A stretch of 64,000 nucleotides of DNA from JABJOR01 sp965603075 (GTDB taxonomy: Bacteria > Pseudomonadota > Alphaproteobacteria > Rhodospirillales > Casp-alpha2). The stretch spans positions 62,001 to 126,000 of the forward strand of contig CBFDBO010000002.1 in assembly GCA_965603075.1 (NCBI GenBank), given 5' to 3'. How positions within the stretch are numbered: the first letter of the stretch is position 1; each line of letters starts with the position of its first letter. Below are positions 1 to 8,537 of the stretch, one piece after another. Both the position numbers and the translations under genes were made by a program. The notes under the pieces are model-generated. The model did not search any database and was not told the origin of the DNA. It worked only from the letters and a program-made list of their open reading frames with translations.

Positions 1-577
1 CTTCAATATCATCATTGTAGGAAATGCCAATGGTAATATTAATACGGCGCGTGCTGTTGCGAGAGTAATTGATGATGGACTGGTTCCAAATTGTGCTGTT
101 TGGTGCCAATAAATAAACCCCATCAGGGGTTAAAAATTCCGTCGTAAACAAGCCGATTTGGATCACGGTACCGGACGTGCCGCCTGCGTCAATATACTCA
201 CCGACTTTGAAGGGGCGCAAAAACATTAACATGACACCCGCGGCAATGTTCGATAGCGTTCCTTGCAGGGCCAGGCCAACAGCCAAACCCGCTGCACCCA
301 ATACGGCGATGATACTGGTTGTCTCAACACCAAATTGATTGAGAACAGCAATAATAACAAATATGAGGACAGCAGTGTGAAGAAGGTTGGCCAAAAATGG
401 TATTAACGTTGCATCCATTTTGGGGATGCGTTTAAGGGAACGAACCACGACGCGCTTAATCCACCCGGCAATCATCCACCCGAAGATCAGCGTTAAGACC
501 GCCCCAACCATGCTGAGGCCGTACTGTGTTACCATGGGAATAATGGTTTCCAAAAAGGCGTTAAAATCCTGTTCCAT
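1..577 (-). CDS. Small-conductance mechanosensitive channel MscS family, C-terminus cut off by window edge
   Basis: Inner-membrane channel that opens under membrane tension to release solutes during hypo-osmotic shock. The first 192 codons are visible. Hydrophobic segments lie at about residues 18-40, 63-80 and 86-120. The third carries the family's Gly/Ala-packed pore helix (GAAGLAVGLALQG) followed by RPFKVGEYI, the hallmark MscS TM3-to-beta-domain junction. The ATG at 577 is preceded by AGGA at good spacing. The cytoplasmic vestibule domain begins before the window edge and continues outside. It sits just downstream of valS on the same strand. Family assignment is secure. Which MscS subfamily it belongs to cannot be told without the C-terminus. 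Confidence 0.93.
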   Translation of the reverse strand, partial: MEQDFNAFLETIIPMVTQYGLSMVGAVLTLIFGWMIAGWIKRVVVRSLKRIPKMDATLIPFLANLLHTAVLIFVIIAVLNQFGVETTSIIAVLGAAGLAVGLALQGTLSNIAAGVMLMFLRPFKVGEYIDAGGTSGTVIQIGLFTTEFLTPDGVYLLAPNSTIWNQSIINYSRNSTRRINITIGISYNDDIE

Positions 578-627
578 AATCATTCCTACTCAAGGCTGTC
601 TTAGTAAACTACTGCGACTTGCTGCGT

Positions 628-3294
628 TTACATAGAGGCTTTCAACCGTTCTAAGGCCTCTACGGTCTGTTCGCGAGCATTGGTGGCCTCAGCCAGTCGT
701 TCGCGTTCCGTGGCAACCACATTGGCGGGTGCTTTTGCCGTAAAGCTTTCATTTGATAGTTTTTTGCTGAATTTTCCAATTTCAAGATCCAACCGCGCCA
801 GTTCCTTATCCAAGCGGGCCTGCTCAGCGGCAAAATCAAGAACGTCGGCCAATTCAATGACAAACGTTGCTTCATCGGCAACGATCTGAACGCCCCCTTC
901 CCCGATATTATCAACAGGTTCCAGTGATTCAACTCGGGCCAGCCTTGTTAGTAACTCACGTTGGTTCTCAATATATCTCAGAGTGGTTTCATTCGCATTT
1001 TGGTGATTGAGGGGAATGATCGCACCGGGTTTGATATTCATTTCCGCGCGTACAGCACGAATTGAGCTAATAAGGTTAACCAACCAGTCCATCTCCGCAT
1101 CCACATCCGCATCAATCAGGTCATGGCTCAATACGGGCCATTCACCTTCGATTAATTCATAGGGGCGGTTGTCACTTAGTTTCTGCCATAGCTCTTCTGT
1201 GATGTAGGGAATGACAGGATGCAACAGATGCAATATTTGATCGAGTACCCAAGCCGTTGTTGCACGTGTCTCAGCTTTCGCGGCTTCATCCTGCCCTTGA
1301 AGAATAGGTTTGGTTAGTTCCAGATACCAATCACAGAACGTACCCCACGTGAAATGGTACAACACATCGGCAATATCATTATAGCGGTAAGCCTCGGTGG
1401 CGGCATTGGTATCGTCGACCGCTTTTTTGAGCTTACCAATAATCCAACGGTTGACCGCAATTTCAGCATCCTTTGGATCGTACCCGGCGACGGGAACACA
1501 TTCGTTCATCTCGCAAAAACGGGCGGCATTCCAAATTTTAGTACAAAAATTTCGATAACCCTCGACACGACTATGGGATAATTTCACGTCACGACCCTGG
1601 GCGGCTTGTGCGGTCATGGTGAAACGAAGCGCGTCGGCACCGAATTCGTCAATTAATTCGAGCGGATCAATAATATTGCCTTTTGATTTCGACATTTTCT
1701 GGCCGTGTTCATCGCGTACCAATGCATGAATATAAACCGTGTGGAATGGGACTTCACCCATGAATTCTATGCCCATCATCATCATCCGGGCAACCCAGAA
1801 GAATATGATATCAAACCCCGTAATAAGAACGTCGGTCGGATAATACCGATCTAACTCAGGTGTTTTCTCTGGCCATCCAAGGGTTGAAAACGGCCATAGT
1901 GCAGATGAGAACCATGTGTCGAGCACGTCAGGGTCTCTGACCAGTTTTATATTCTCATCGCCTGTGCGTTTGCGCGCAGAAGCGTAAGCTTCCTCTTCCG
2001 TCATCTCTACATAGATGTCACCGTCGGGGCCAAACCATGCCGGAATTTGGTGTCCCCACCAAATTTGACGTGAAATACACCACGGTTGGATATTACGCAT
2101 CCATTCGTAATAGGTGTTCTCCCATTGTTTAGGAACAATCTTTGTGCGTCCTTGTTCAACGGCTGTTATAGCAGGACCAGCGAGTGTTTTTGCGTCAACA
2201 AACCATTGATCCATCAACCATGGTTCAATAACCACGCCAGAGCGATCCCCATAGGGAATGGTCATGGGGTTTTCTTCGATTTTTTCGAAGAAGCCTAGTG
2301 CCGTGATTTCTTCGATTACTTTTTTGCGAGCTTCAAAACGGTCCATGCCCCGGTATTGCTCTGGTACATTATCATTTAAGCAGGCGTTTTTATCGAGAAC
2401 ATTGATCAATTTAAGATTATGGCGGCGGCCAACTTCAAAATCATTGAAATCATGGGCCGGGGTCATTTTAACCGCGCCAGAACCTTTTTCCGGATCGGCG
2501 TAATCATCGGCAATAATGGGAATAACGCGCCCAACGATGGGAAGGATGCAATTCTTACCAACCAGATGGCGATATCTATCATCATCAGGATGAACAGCAA
2601 TACCGGTATCACCCAACATGGTTTCTGGACGGGTGGTTGCAATGACAAGGCTCTTGCCGTCTTCGCCTTCGATGGGGTAGCGGAAGTACCACATCTTGCC
2701 GTTTTCTTCACGTTGTTCCACTTCCAAATCAGAAATGGCGGTGTGTAATTTAGGGTCCCAATTAACCAAGCGTTTATCGCGATAGATTAAATTCTTCTTA
2801 TGAAGTTCGACAAAGACTTTGCGAACAGCCTCAGATAGACCTTCGTCCATGGTAAAGCGTTCACGGGACCAATCACATGACGCGCCCAGTCTTCGAAGTT
2901 GTTGGGTGATCGTTCCACCGGATCGAGCTTTCCAGTCCCAAACACGTTCAATAAATTTTTCGCGACCTAGATCGTGGCGCGTTTTACCCTCCTCGGCCAA
3001 TTGGCGCTCAACAACCATTTGTGTTGCGATGCCAGCATGATCGGTTCCGGGTTGCCATAGGGTATCGCGACCCTTCATGCGGTTTTGGCGGATCAGGATG
3101 TCTTGTAATGTATTATTGAGAGCATGCCCCATATGCAGACTGCCGGTTACGTTTGGCGGTGGTATGACGATGGTATAAGGCGCACTGTTATCCCCCTTAT
3201 CACCCTCCTTGCCACAGGCAAATTTACCCGTGCTTTCCCACTCGTTGTATAGCTTTTGCTCGATCTCTTTTGGGCGATATGTTTTATCCAGCAC
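628..3294 (-). CDS. valS: Valyl-tRNA synthetase
   Basis: Class I aminoacyl-tRNA synthetase that charges tRNA-Val in the cytoplasm, with a CP1 editing domain against threonine. It has 888 residues, a normal bacterial length. The HIGH-type motif is HMGH at residues 54-57, KMSKS lies near residue 533, and the GTDHAGIATQ segment typical of ValS is present. The C-terminal ~70 residues are a charged coiled coil (AEQARLDKELARLDLEI...), as in other ValS. The start is GTG at 3294 with AAAGGA about 8 bases upstream. It is the last gene of the pcm, tolC, popZ-like, valS series, but a terminator lies between it and the popZ-like gene, so it probably also has its own promoter in the ~110 bases before its start. 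Confidence 0.98.
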   Translation of the reverse strand: MLDKTYRPKEIEQKLYNEWESTGKFACGKEGDKGDNSAPYTIVIPPPNVTGSLHMGHALNNTLQDILIRQNRMKGRDTLWQPGTDHAGIATQMVVERQLAEEGKTRHDLGREKFIERVWDWKARSGGTITQQLRRLGASCDWSRERFTMDEGLSEAVRKVFVELHKKNLIYRDKRLVNWDPKLHTAISDLEVEQREENGKMWYFRYPIEGEDGKSLVIATTRPETMLGDTGIAVHPDDDRYRHLVGKNCILPIVGRVIPIIADDYADPEKGSGAVKMTPAHDFNDFEVGRRHNLKLINVLDKNACLNDNVPEQYRGMDRFEARKKVIEEITALGFFEKIEENPMTIPYGDRSGVVIEPWLMDQWFVDAKTLAGPAITAVEQGRTKIVPKQWENTYYEWMRNIQPWCISRQIWWGHQIPAWFGPDGDIYVEMTEEEAYASARKRTGDENIKLVRDPDVLDTWFSSALWPFSTLGWPEKTPELDRYYPTDVLITGFDIIFFWVARMMMMGIEFMGEVPFHTVYIHALVRDEHGQKMSKSKGNIIDPLELIDEFGADALRFTMTAQAAQGRDVKLSHSRVEGYRNFCTKIWNAARFCEMNECVPVAGYDPKDAEIAVNRWIIGKLKKAVDDTNAATEAYRYNDIADVLYHFTWGTFCDWYLELTKPILQGQDEAAKAETRATTAWVLDQILHLLHPVIPYITEELWQKLSDNRPYELIEGEWPVLSHDLIDADVDAEMDWLVNLISSIRAVRAEMNIKPGAIIPLNHQNANETTLRYIENQRELLTRLARVESLEPVDNIGEGGVQIVADEATFVIELADVLDFAAEQARLDKELARLDLEIGKFSKKLSNESFTAKAPANVVATERERLAEATNAREQTVEALERLKASM

Positions 3295-3405
3295 GCCTTG
3301 CGTCCTTTAAAGTTTATTGGGTGACTCTATGGCATCATACCTGAGTTTATAAAAAATGTTTTAACGTTCTTGTGCGGCAAGGTCTAGCAGCTTCGAGTAG
3401 ACAAT

Positions 3406-3438
3406 AAAAAAGCCCGAGAGGTTATCTAGGGCTTTTTA
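3406..3438 (-). terminator. Rho-independent terminator after the popZ-like gene
   Basis: Inverted repeat AAAAAGCCC ... GGGCTTTTT around a 13-base loop. Read on the minus strand it ends in a T-rich run, about 55 bases after the popZ-like stop codon and ~110 bases before the valS start. Confidence 0.8.
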
Positions 3439-3469
3439 AGGTAACATTCAGTGCCAGCGTTAGATGAAA

Positions 3470-3510
3470 TTAGAAACGCTCAAGCCGGATATTAGAAACG
3501 GTCAAGCCGT
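3470..3510. repeat. Imperfect 22-bp tandem duplication at the popZ-like 3' end
   Basis: The bases that encode the last residues and stop (TTAGAAACGGTCAAGCC, 3492-3508) recur 22 bases further on (TTAGAAACGCTCAAGCC, 3470-3486) with one mismatch. The 22-base offset puts the copy out of frame and after the stop, so it does not change the protein. Confidence 0.7.
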
Positions 3511-4199
3511 TGCGCACGATTGACCATGTTATCAATTTCAGCTTTGACCAATCTTTCGATCATGTAGGGTAAGTTTCGATCCATCCATTCGCTCAATAAA
3601 GGTTTGAGCATTTCTCTGACCAAACTTTCGAGCGTAATATTGGCATCACTGCCATGATCTGTAACTCTGAGATCACGACGATCCAAAATTGCTTTCGCCA
3701 AATCAGCCAGCATATCCGAAGATTGTTGAATGGTTGTCTCAGATACCGTTGAAGGCATCGCTACCATTTCAGCGGTCAGATCGAAAATATCATTTGCCGG
3801 AGGCGGCGGCGGCGGCGGTGTATAAACTGGTTCAGGAATTGGCTCAGGAATTGGCTCTGGCTCAGGCTCTGGTTCTGGAATTAGTTCCGGCGCAGGTGGC
3901 TCTTCAAAAGAGACTTCTGGCTCTGGCTCAGGTTCTGGCTCAGGTTCTGGTGCAGGTTCTGGCACAGGAGGGTTCGCATCCATTTCCGCCAATAAGGCAT
4001 CGACATCCATTTCGGGTGTTTCTTCGACCACAGGCTCAGGCTCAGCAGCCATTGTCATGGCGCCATCATTTTCGAGCTCCGCTTGCCCTTCCCCTTGTTC
4101 GGCTTCTTCATCCTCGGCTAAAATGCGCCGTATGGATGCAAGAATATCCTCCATCGAGGGTTCTTCGCCGTCCGCTAGTTCTTCTTCGTTTTCACTCAT
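3492..4199 (-). CDS. popZ: PopZ-like polar organizing protein (DUF2497 family)
   Basis: PopZ forms a polymeric cytoplasmic matrix at the cell pole and anchors the chromosome-partition complex and cell-cycle signalling proteins in alphaproteobacteria. The 235-residue protein has the three family parts. There is a short N-terminal helix (MEDILASIRRILAEDEE, about residues 16-32). A long disordered middle is made of Pro-Glu repeats with a run of seven prolines. A C-terminal oligomerisation region (about 180-235) contains LESLVREMLKPLLSEW and LPYMIERLVKAEI. Its position between tolC and valS matches the arrangement of DUF2497 genes in many alphaproteobacteria. MipZ, a functional partner in the polarity pathway, is encoded at 42.1-42.9 kb. 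Family assignment is strong; polar localisation is inferred from homologues. Confidence 0.88.
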   Translation of the reverse strand: MSENEEELADGEEPSMEDILASIRRILAEDEEAEQGEGQAELENDGAMTMAAEPEPVVEETPEMDVDALLAEMDANPPVPEPAPEPEPEPEPEPEVSFEEPPAPELIPEPEPEPEPIPEPIPEPVYTPPPPPPPANDIFDLTAEMVAMPSTVSETTIQQSSDMLADLAKAILDRRDLRVTDHGSDANITLESLVREMLKPLLSEWMDRNLPYMIERLVKAEIDNMVNRAQRLDRF

Positions 4200-4398
4200 C
4201 AGCCATATGCCTGGTTGTAGTTTATCGACAAAATATAAGTCGTTGCTTTGCGTTAGTATCGCTTATTGTAGAAACATCATGGTTGCTGAATCGTTAAGAA
4301 AGCTACCAAAATTGTCACTGATAGCAAAATTCTTAATAATTATTGATGTGGGTAAGGCGTTTTTTATGATTAAAGATCAATAAAAAGACTTCAAGTAC

Positions 4399-5805
4399 CT
4401 ATTCCACGCCACCAGTACTGCTTTCTCCCTTCCACATGGATTTGATTTCCTGATAATGCGATTCGGGATTGTAAAGCTCTATAGGCAGTTGCAAATGATG
4501 TGCGGTCAGCTGACCCATCGATGACAGTAGTTCAAACATCGCGATAGATTTATCACGCTGTGCTCTGATGAAGCTAACTTTGGAATCCAGTAATTCTTGT
4601 TCTGCATCAAGCACATCGAGAACGGTACGGGATCCAACCGCGGCTTCTCTCTCGACCCCCTCAAAGGCGATCGTGGCGGCCTTGATGGCGGTTCTAAAGG
4701 ATGTGACACGTGCTTGGGCGGATTTTAAAGTGTCCCAAGAGCGGGATGCCAATTCAGCCGCATCCCGACGGGCGACTTCAACCCGTATTCTAAAATCAGC
4801 GGCTTGTTGTTTTGCTTGGCGCAAACGCGAATAGACGGCACCGGATTGATATAACGGTACGGTGAGATTCACCATGGCATCGTAACTATCGGTCCGATTC
4901 GATTCGGACGCGCTATTTAAGGACCGTGTTGCGGATGCAGTGAGGTTTACCTCTGGCAGAAGTTCACCCCAAATATTATCGATATTATCAATTGCGGATC
5001 GTTCGTCATATTGAGCGGCAATGACACTTGGGTTGTTCATAACGGCTTCTTTGACAGCGGCTTCATTGCTTTCAGGTGTTCCTGTCGGCAATGGCGGCAA
5101 ATTAAGTTTTTCAGTTGGCTCGGCACCAACGATATTTTGATAAATAGATTTTGATGTGGCGAGCACGGCTTCACTTTGAATGCGATCGGCTGTGGATTTT
5201 GCCAACCGTGCTTCGGCTTGGTGAACATCTGTTCTTGTGATTTCACCGACTTGGAAGCGATCTTGCGTGGCTTCAAGCTGACGCGTTAGAACGGATTCGT
5301 TATGTTTGTTTAAATCAAGAACCGCTTCATCACGGTAAACATCCAAATAAGCCGTCGCCGCTGATAATAGAATGGTTTGCTCAGTATTAACCAATCGTGC
5401 GCGTTCAGCCTTAACGGTGTTTTCGGCTTCACTGATTTCAGCTTCGGTGCGACCGCCTCTAAACAAAGACTGAGACAGATCTAGCCCAAAGGAAGATTTA
5501 TTCCTTTGTTGTGTTTGGTCTGAACCAGTACGAGAGGATGATATATTTCGTTCTGTTCCGGCAGAGGCTGAGAATTCAACCGTTGGGCGCCAATTTGAAA
5601 GAGCCTGAGAGACAGCTTCGTCAGAAGCCCGCAAACCGGCCTGCTCAGCGCTGAGGGTCGGATTGGTCAGGTAGGCTGAAATTAAGGCTTCTTCTAATGA
5701 TTCTGCTTTGCTTGGCTGCGATATAATAACGGATGCGCAAAGTACACATACCCCCGAAAGGATCGTTGAAGCTTTGATCGTGCTCATTTTAAAACCCATA
5801 CCCAT
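4399..5805 (-). CDS. tolC: TolC-family outer-membrane efflux/secretion channel
   Basis: Outer-membrane trimeric exit duct used by tripartite drug pumps and by type I secretion systems. The N-terminus is a signal peptide (hydrophobic stretch about residues 15-29, ending near SKAES). The rest, 468 residues in all, shows the duplicated TolC helical hairpin pattern with RFQVGEITRTDVHQAEARLA in the first half and the related EREAAVGSRTVLDVLDAEQELLDSK in the second. A second ATG six codons in (5787) and one at 5799 are possible alternative starts; AGGA lies upstream. It could serve as outer-membrane partner for the type I exporter and HlyD adaptor at 16.5-20.2 kb, because no other TolC-like gene is in the window. 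That pairing is an inference. Confidence 0.95.
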   Translation of the reverse strand: MGMGFKMSTIKASTILSGVCVLCASVIISQPSKAESLEEALISAYLTNPTLSAEQAGLRASDEAVSQALSNWRPTVEFSASAGTERNISSSRTGSDQTQQRNKSSFGLDLSQSLFRGGRTEAEISEAENTVKAERARLVNTEQTILLSAATAYLDVYRDEAVLDLNKHNESVLTRQLEATQDRFQVGEITRTDVHQAEARLAKSTADRIQSEAVLATSKSIYQNIVGAEPTEKLNLPPLPTGTPESNEAAVKEAVMNNPSVIAAQYDERSAIDNIDNIWGELLPEVNLTASATRSLNSASESNRTDSYDAMVNLTVPLYQSGAVYSRLRQAKQQAADFRIRVEVARRDAAELASRSWDTLKSAQARVTSFRTAIKAATIAFEGVEREAAVGSRTVLDVLDAEQELLDSKVSFIRAQRDKSIAMFELLSSMGQLTAHHLQLPIELYNPESHYQEIKSMWKGESSTGGVE

Positions 5806-5987
5806 TATTCCTAAGGCTATATATTTCTGTACGCTGTTTCGTTATCATATTATGAACGATTTCAAGTAATTAAGGTACGAAAAAGTAATGTAATTCTGTT
5901 ATCTATGTTTTAATAGCTCAGAAAGCTATTAAAATCACGTTTAAATTAATCAATTACATTGCTTAATAACCGATTGGCAGAAACGAC

Positions 5988-6647
5988 CTAGAAGGCAAAA
6001 TCTGTATGCTGACCAAAGCCTGGAAGCATCGGCGTGCCGAGTTCAAAAATATTTCTTTCCGAAAAGCTGTTGTGAAAGCGGGTAATAAGAACCGCATTAC
6101 CCATTTGACCTTCACTGCCCCCGCCCACTATTGCAATCAAACGTCCACCCTCTGCTAACTGACTTTTAATGGAATCGGGTACGCTTGGAACCGCGCCGTC
6201 AAATACAATTATATCATAGGGGGCTTGCGCGGGATATCCTTCGGATAGATCACCGTTCATGATAGCAACATTGTCAATCTCTAGTTCAGCCAGAGATTTT
6301 GATGCATCTGAAACCATGTCATTATCATTTTCAATAACCACGACGGTGCTAACAATGTTAGAAAGGCATGCTGCTGTATATCCAGAAGAACAGCCAATAA
6401 TTAAAGCAACATCATTTTCTTGGGGGGATGCTTCTTGCAGCAAGCGCGCTGTGGCAATTGGTTCCATCAGATACCGACCATTGCCGATCTCCAAAGCATC
6501 GTCCACATAGGCAACGCCTTTGCGTAATTCTGGCACAAAGTTTTCCCGTGGTAACGCGCTCATAATATCAATGATTCGAGAATCAGTTACACGATTTGGA
6601 AGTATTTGGCTGTCGACCATATGTCGTCTTGCTGTAGTGTGGTCCAT
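5988..6647 (-). CDS. pcm: Protein-L-isoaspartate O-methyltransferase family protein
   Basis: SAM-dependent methyltransferase of the Pcm family, which starts repair of isoaspartyl residues in aged proteins. The 219-residue protein begins DHTTARRHMVDSQI. It has the LPRENFVPE segment typical of the family and a SAM-binding loop (VALIIGCSSGYTAA) where many Pcm have the form GxGSGY. The gene precedes tolC by ~180 AT-rich bases on the same strand, the arrangement widespread in alphaproteobacteria. Members of this alphaproteobacterial subgroup are often annotated Pcm without biochemical proof, so the exact substrate is uncertain. Confidence 0.9.
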   Translation of the reverse strand: MDHTTARRHMVDSQILPNRVTDSRIIDIMSALPRENFVPELRKGVAYVDDALEIGNGRYLMEPIATARLLQEASPQENDVALIIGCSSGYTAACLSNIVSTVVVIENDNDMVSDASKSLAELEIDNVAIMNGDLSEGYPAQAPYDIIVFDGAVPSVPDSIKSQLAEGGRLIAIVGGGSEGQMGNAVLITRFHNSFSERNIFELGTPMLPGFGQHTDFAF

Positions 6648-6873
6648 CTTGAGAATCCTAATAAAGTCAAAGGCTAATAGTCATATGTATGTTATAGTCT
6701 GCCTAGGCTAGGAAAACAACGCTTCTGGCAATTAATGACGGTGTGGAATTTAATTTAAATAAATTTGTCGAAACCAAAAAGGATGGCTTGACCGCGCCTT
6801 ATTCCTTGACTAAGTTCCGGTGCCTGAAGCGGATTACCATGCCGTTTTAGGGTGCCACACGAGGCAAGTCGGT

Positions 6874-6947
6874 GGCGCGGTGGCGGAGAGGCTACGCAGC
6901 GGCCTGCAAAGCCGTGAACACCGGTTCGAATCCGGTCCGCGCCTCCA
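6874..6947 (+). tRNA. tRNA-Cys (anticodon GCA)
   Basis: Acceptor arm GGCGCGG pairs with CCGCGCC. The anticodon loop reads CTGCAAA between complementary GCGGC/GCCGT-type arms, and the T arm contains GGTTCGAATCC. The CCA end is encoded. It is followed after 6 bases by tRNA-Asn, so the two are probably co-transcribed. Confidence 0.97.
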
Positions 6948-6953
6948 CATTAA

Positions 6954-7029
6954 TCCTGAGTAGCTCAGTTGGTAGAGCGGCTGACTGTTAATCAGCATGT
7001 CGGGGGTTCGAGTCCCTCCTCAGGAGCCA
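6954..7029 (+). tRNA. tRNA-Asn (anticodon GTT)
   Basis: Acceptor arm TCCTGAG pairs with CTCAGGA. The D arm has AGCTCAGTTGGTAGAGC, the anticodon loop CTGTTAA, and the T arm GGGTTCGAGTCCC. G is the discriminator base and CCA is encoded. Second gene of the tRNA-Cys/tRNA-Asn pair. Confidence 0.97.
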
Positions 7030-7037
7030 GTTTAAAG

Positions 7038-7071
7038 AAAAAGGTCGTTGCCCTAGGGAACGACCTTTTTC
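7038..7071 (+). terminator. Rho-independent terminator of the tRNA-Cys/tRNA-Asn unit
   Basis: Near-perfect hairpin AAAAAGGTCGTT ... AACGACCTTTTT starting 9 bases after the tRNA-Asn CCA, with a T run on the 3' side. Confidence 0.92.
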
Positions 7072-7157
7072 GTTATTAAAAGCGACCTTCTCTGTGTATA
7101 ATGCTAACTAATGATAACGAGTGATAACTCTATATTCGACAGTATTTAGGAATATCC

Positions 7158-7832
7158 ATGGCGAACAAGACAGCATCAAAAAAGAAGAAAAAGAAAGGTA
7201 TGTCCATCGGGTTTATTATGACCTTGGTGGTTGTCTTTGGCCTGCCCATTGGTGGTTTGCTTGTCTGGTACTTCACCACAGCCGCTCTTTCAGTTTCTGG
7301 CTCTAAGCTTTCAGCCGGTGAAATGGTTGTTGAAAATCTGGCAAAAGTTCAAGGTTCCATGCTAGATGAAATGAATGAGAGAGCAAAAAAAGAGGCCTTC
7401 TCGCTTAAGCGCGTCGATGCTTGTAAAATAATGGCATCAGAATATTACCTACCAGAAACAATTCAGATAAATGATGCTCTAGATCGTGAAATTGTGGGTC
7501 TTTCTAAAAGAGCCACTGAGGAAGCTTTGATTGAACGTTGTATTCTCTATGCTAAAATCGTTAATCGCATGGAAAAACTGTCTCATCATCATCGGCATAT
7601 CGTCATGTGCGGTGGGGCTGAATTTACATCTGATGAATCGGGTCGGTTTAAAATACTAGCGGACCCCGAAGGCAGAGGATTAATAGAATCATTCTCTGGT
7701 TTGACCAAACTGGTCGAAATACCAAAAGGATCTCACAAACTTATTCGACAATGGCAGGTCTTTAATATTGGTGATGGCTGTATTGTCGTTGGGATATCCA
7801 ATAGCGGTACTTTTTCTTTAGCACAGAAATAA
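7158..7832 (+). CDS. Membrane-anchored protein of unknown function
   Basis: I do not recognise this 224-residue protein. It starts with a strongly basic stretch (seven consecutive lysine-rich positions at about 8-14). One transmembrane helix follows at about residues 17-42 and then a soluble domain, so an N-in, C-out single-pass topology is likely. The soluble part has an MEKLSHHHRHIVMCGG segment and a C-terminal beta-rich stretch (IPKGSHKLIRQWQVFNIGDGCIVVGISNSG). AGGA precedes the ATG at 6 bases. It ends 4 bases before the next gene, with which it is almost certainly co-transcribed, so the two products may work together in the envelope. Confidence 0.75.
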   Translation: MANKTASKKKKKKGMSIGFIMTLVVVFGLPIGGLLVWYFTTAALSVSGSKLSAGEMVVENLAKVQGSMLDEMNERAKKEAFSLKRVDACKIMASEYYLPETIQINDALDREIVGLSKRATEEALIERCILYAKIVNRMEKLSHHHRHIVMCGGAEFTSDESGRFKILADPEGRGLIESFSGLTKLVEIPKGSHKLIRQWQVFNIGDGCIVVGISNSGTFSLAQK

Positions 7833-7836
7833 AAAA

Positions 7837-8520
7837 GTGCCATATCGCACCCTTGGAATGGTCGCATTGATACTCGGTCTTTTGTTAGACCTTAATCCGT
7901 TAAGTGCTTCGATATCATGCGACGGCAATTCACACTTAGTGCCCGGATATATACCGGTAGAGGTGGTCATCAATTCAGGTGTGGTAAGATATAATACAAA
8001 CCGGGATCGTCAGTATTTAACAAAATTATTTAATTCAGTGAATACCGCTAGAAAAGGATGGAATCCGGCTGGATTAACCGTTGCCGACTTTGGTTTCTCA
8101 TTTGGCTTGTCTGTGAAGACGTGGCAATTGCCATCAAAATTATTCTGTACCGAGCTTAATTCAGTGGAAGCTAATTTTGGATATAATACGATAGATGTTT
8201 ATATCGACCGGAAATATAAGTTTGGATCTTGTCAGTATAATTCAATTCTCGATCATGAGATGTTACATCTGAATGTATTTCAAGAAACGCTTAAAACATT
8301 TGCCCCAAGTATTCGAACAAAATTACGCGAAACCATAGATCGCATAGAACCTGTTGTTACGAGCAAAAGCCAAGTTGGTTTGGATATCTTACAATCGCGT
8401 ATCGAAAATACGCTGAAGCCTCTCATTAAAAAAATCAATAAAGTTCTTATTAAGCGAAACGCTGAGCTTGATACCTTAGAAAAGTATCGAAAAGAGCAAA
8501 AAAATTGTTCTTCATGGTAG
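7837..8520 (+). CDS. Secreted protein with HExxH motif, putative zinc metallopeptidase-like
   Basis: Unrecognised 227-residue protein. A signal peptide is predicted at residues 1-25 (Arg4, hydrophobic 8-18, LSAS cleavage region). HEMLH at residues 140-144 is a gluzincin/zincin-type zinc-binding helix motif, preceded by YNSILD. Four cysteines after the signal peptide (28, 104, 132 and one near the C-terminus) could form disulfides. The third zinc ligand and specificity cannot be assigned by eye. The GTG at 7837 was chosen because it gives the signal peptide a basic residue; a later ATG at 7858 would not. The gene follows its neighbour by 4 bases. Proteolytic activity is an inference from the motif alone. 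Confidence 0.7.
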   Translation: MPYRTLGMVALILGLLLDLNPLSASISCDGNSHLVPGYIPVEVVINSGVVRYNTNRDRQYLTKLFNSVNTARKGWNPAGLTVADFGFSFGLSVKTWQLPSKLFCTELNSVEANFGYNTIDVYIDRKYKFGSCQYNSILDHEMLHLNVFQETLKTFAPSIRTKLRETIDRIEPVVTSKSQVGLDILQSRIENTLKPLIKKINKVLIKRNAELDTLEKYRKEQKNCSSW

Positions 8521-8537
8521 GGAACCTCTTTAAAACC

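Noticed and set aside
3689..4297. A 202-codon plus-strand frame opposite the popZ-like gene
   Set aside because: It is antisense to the Pro/Glu-repeat region, with repetitive Leu-Ala-Gln composition produced by the repeats; the minus-strand protein has clear PopZ end domains.
6788..6834. TTGACC/TTGACT hexamers before tRNA-Cys as a promoter
   Set aside because: No convincing -10 hexamer at 16-18 bases from either, so the tRNA promoter could not be placed with confidence.
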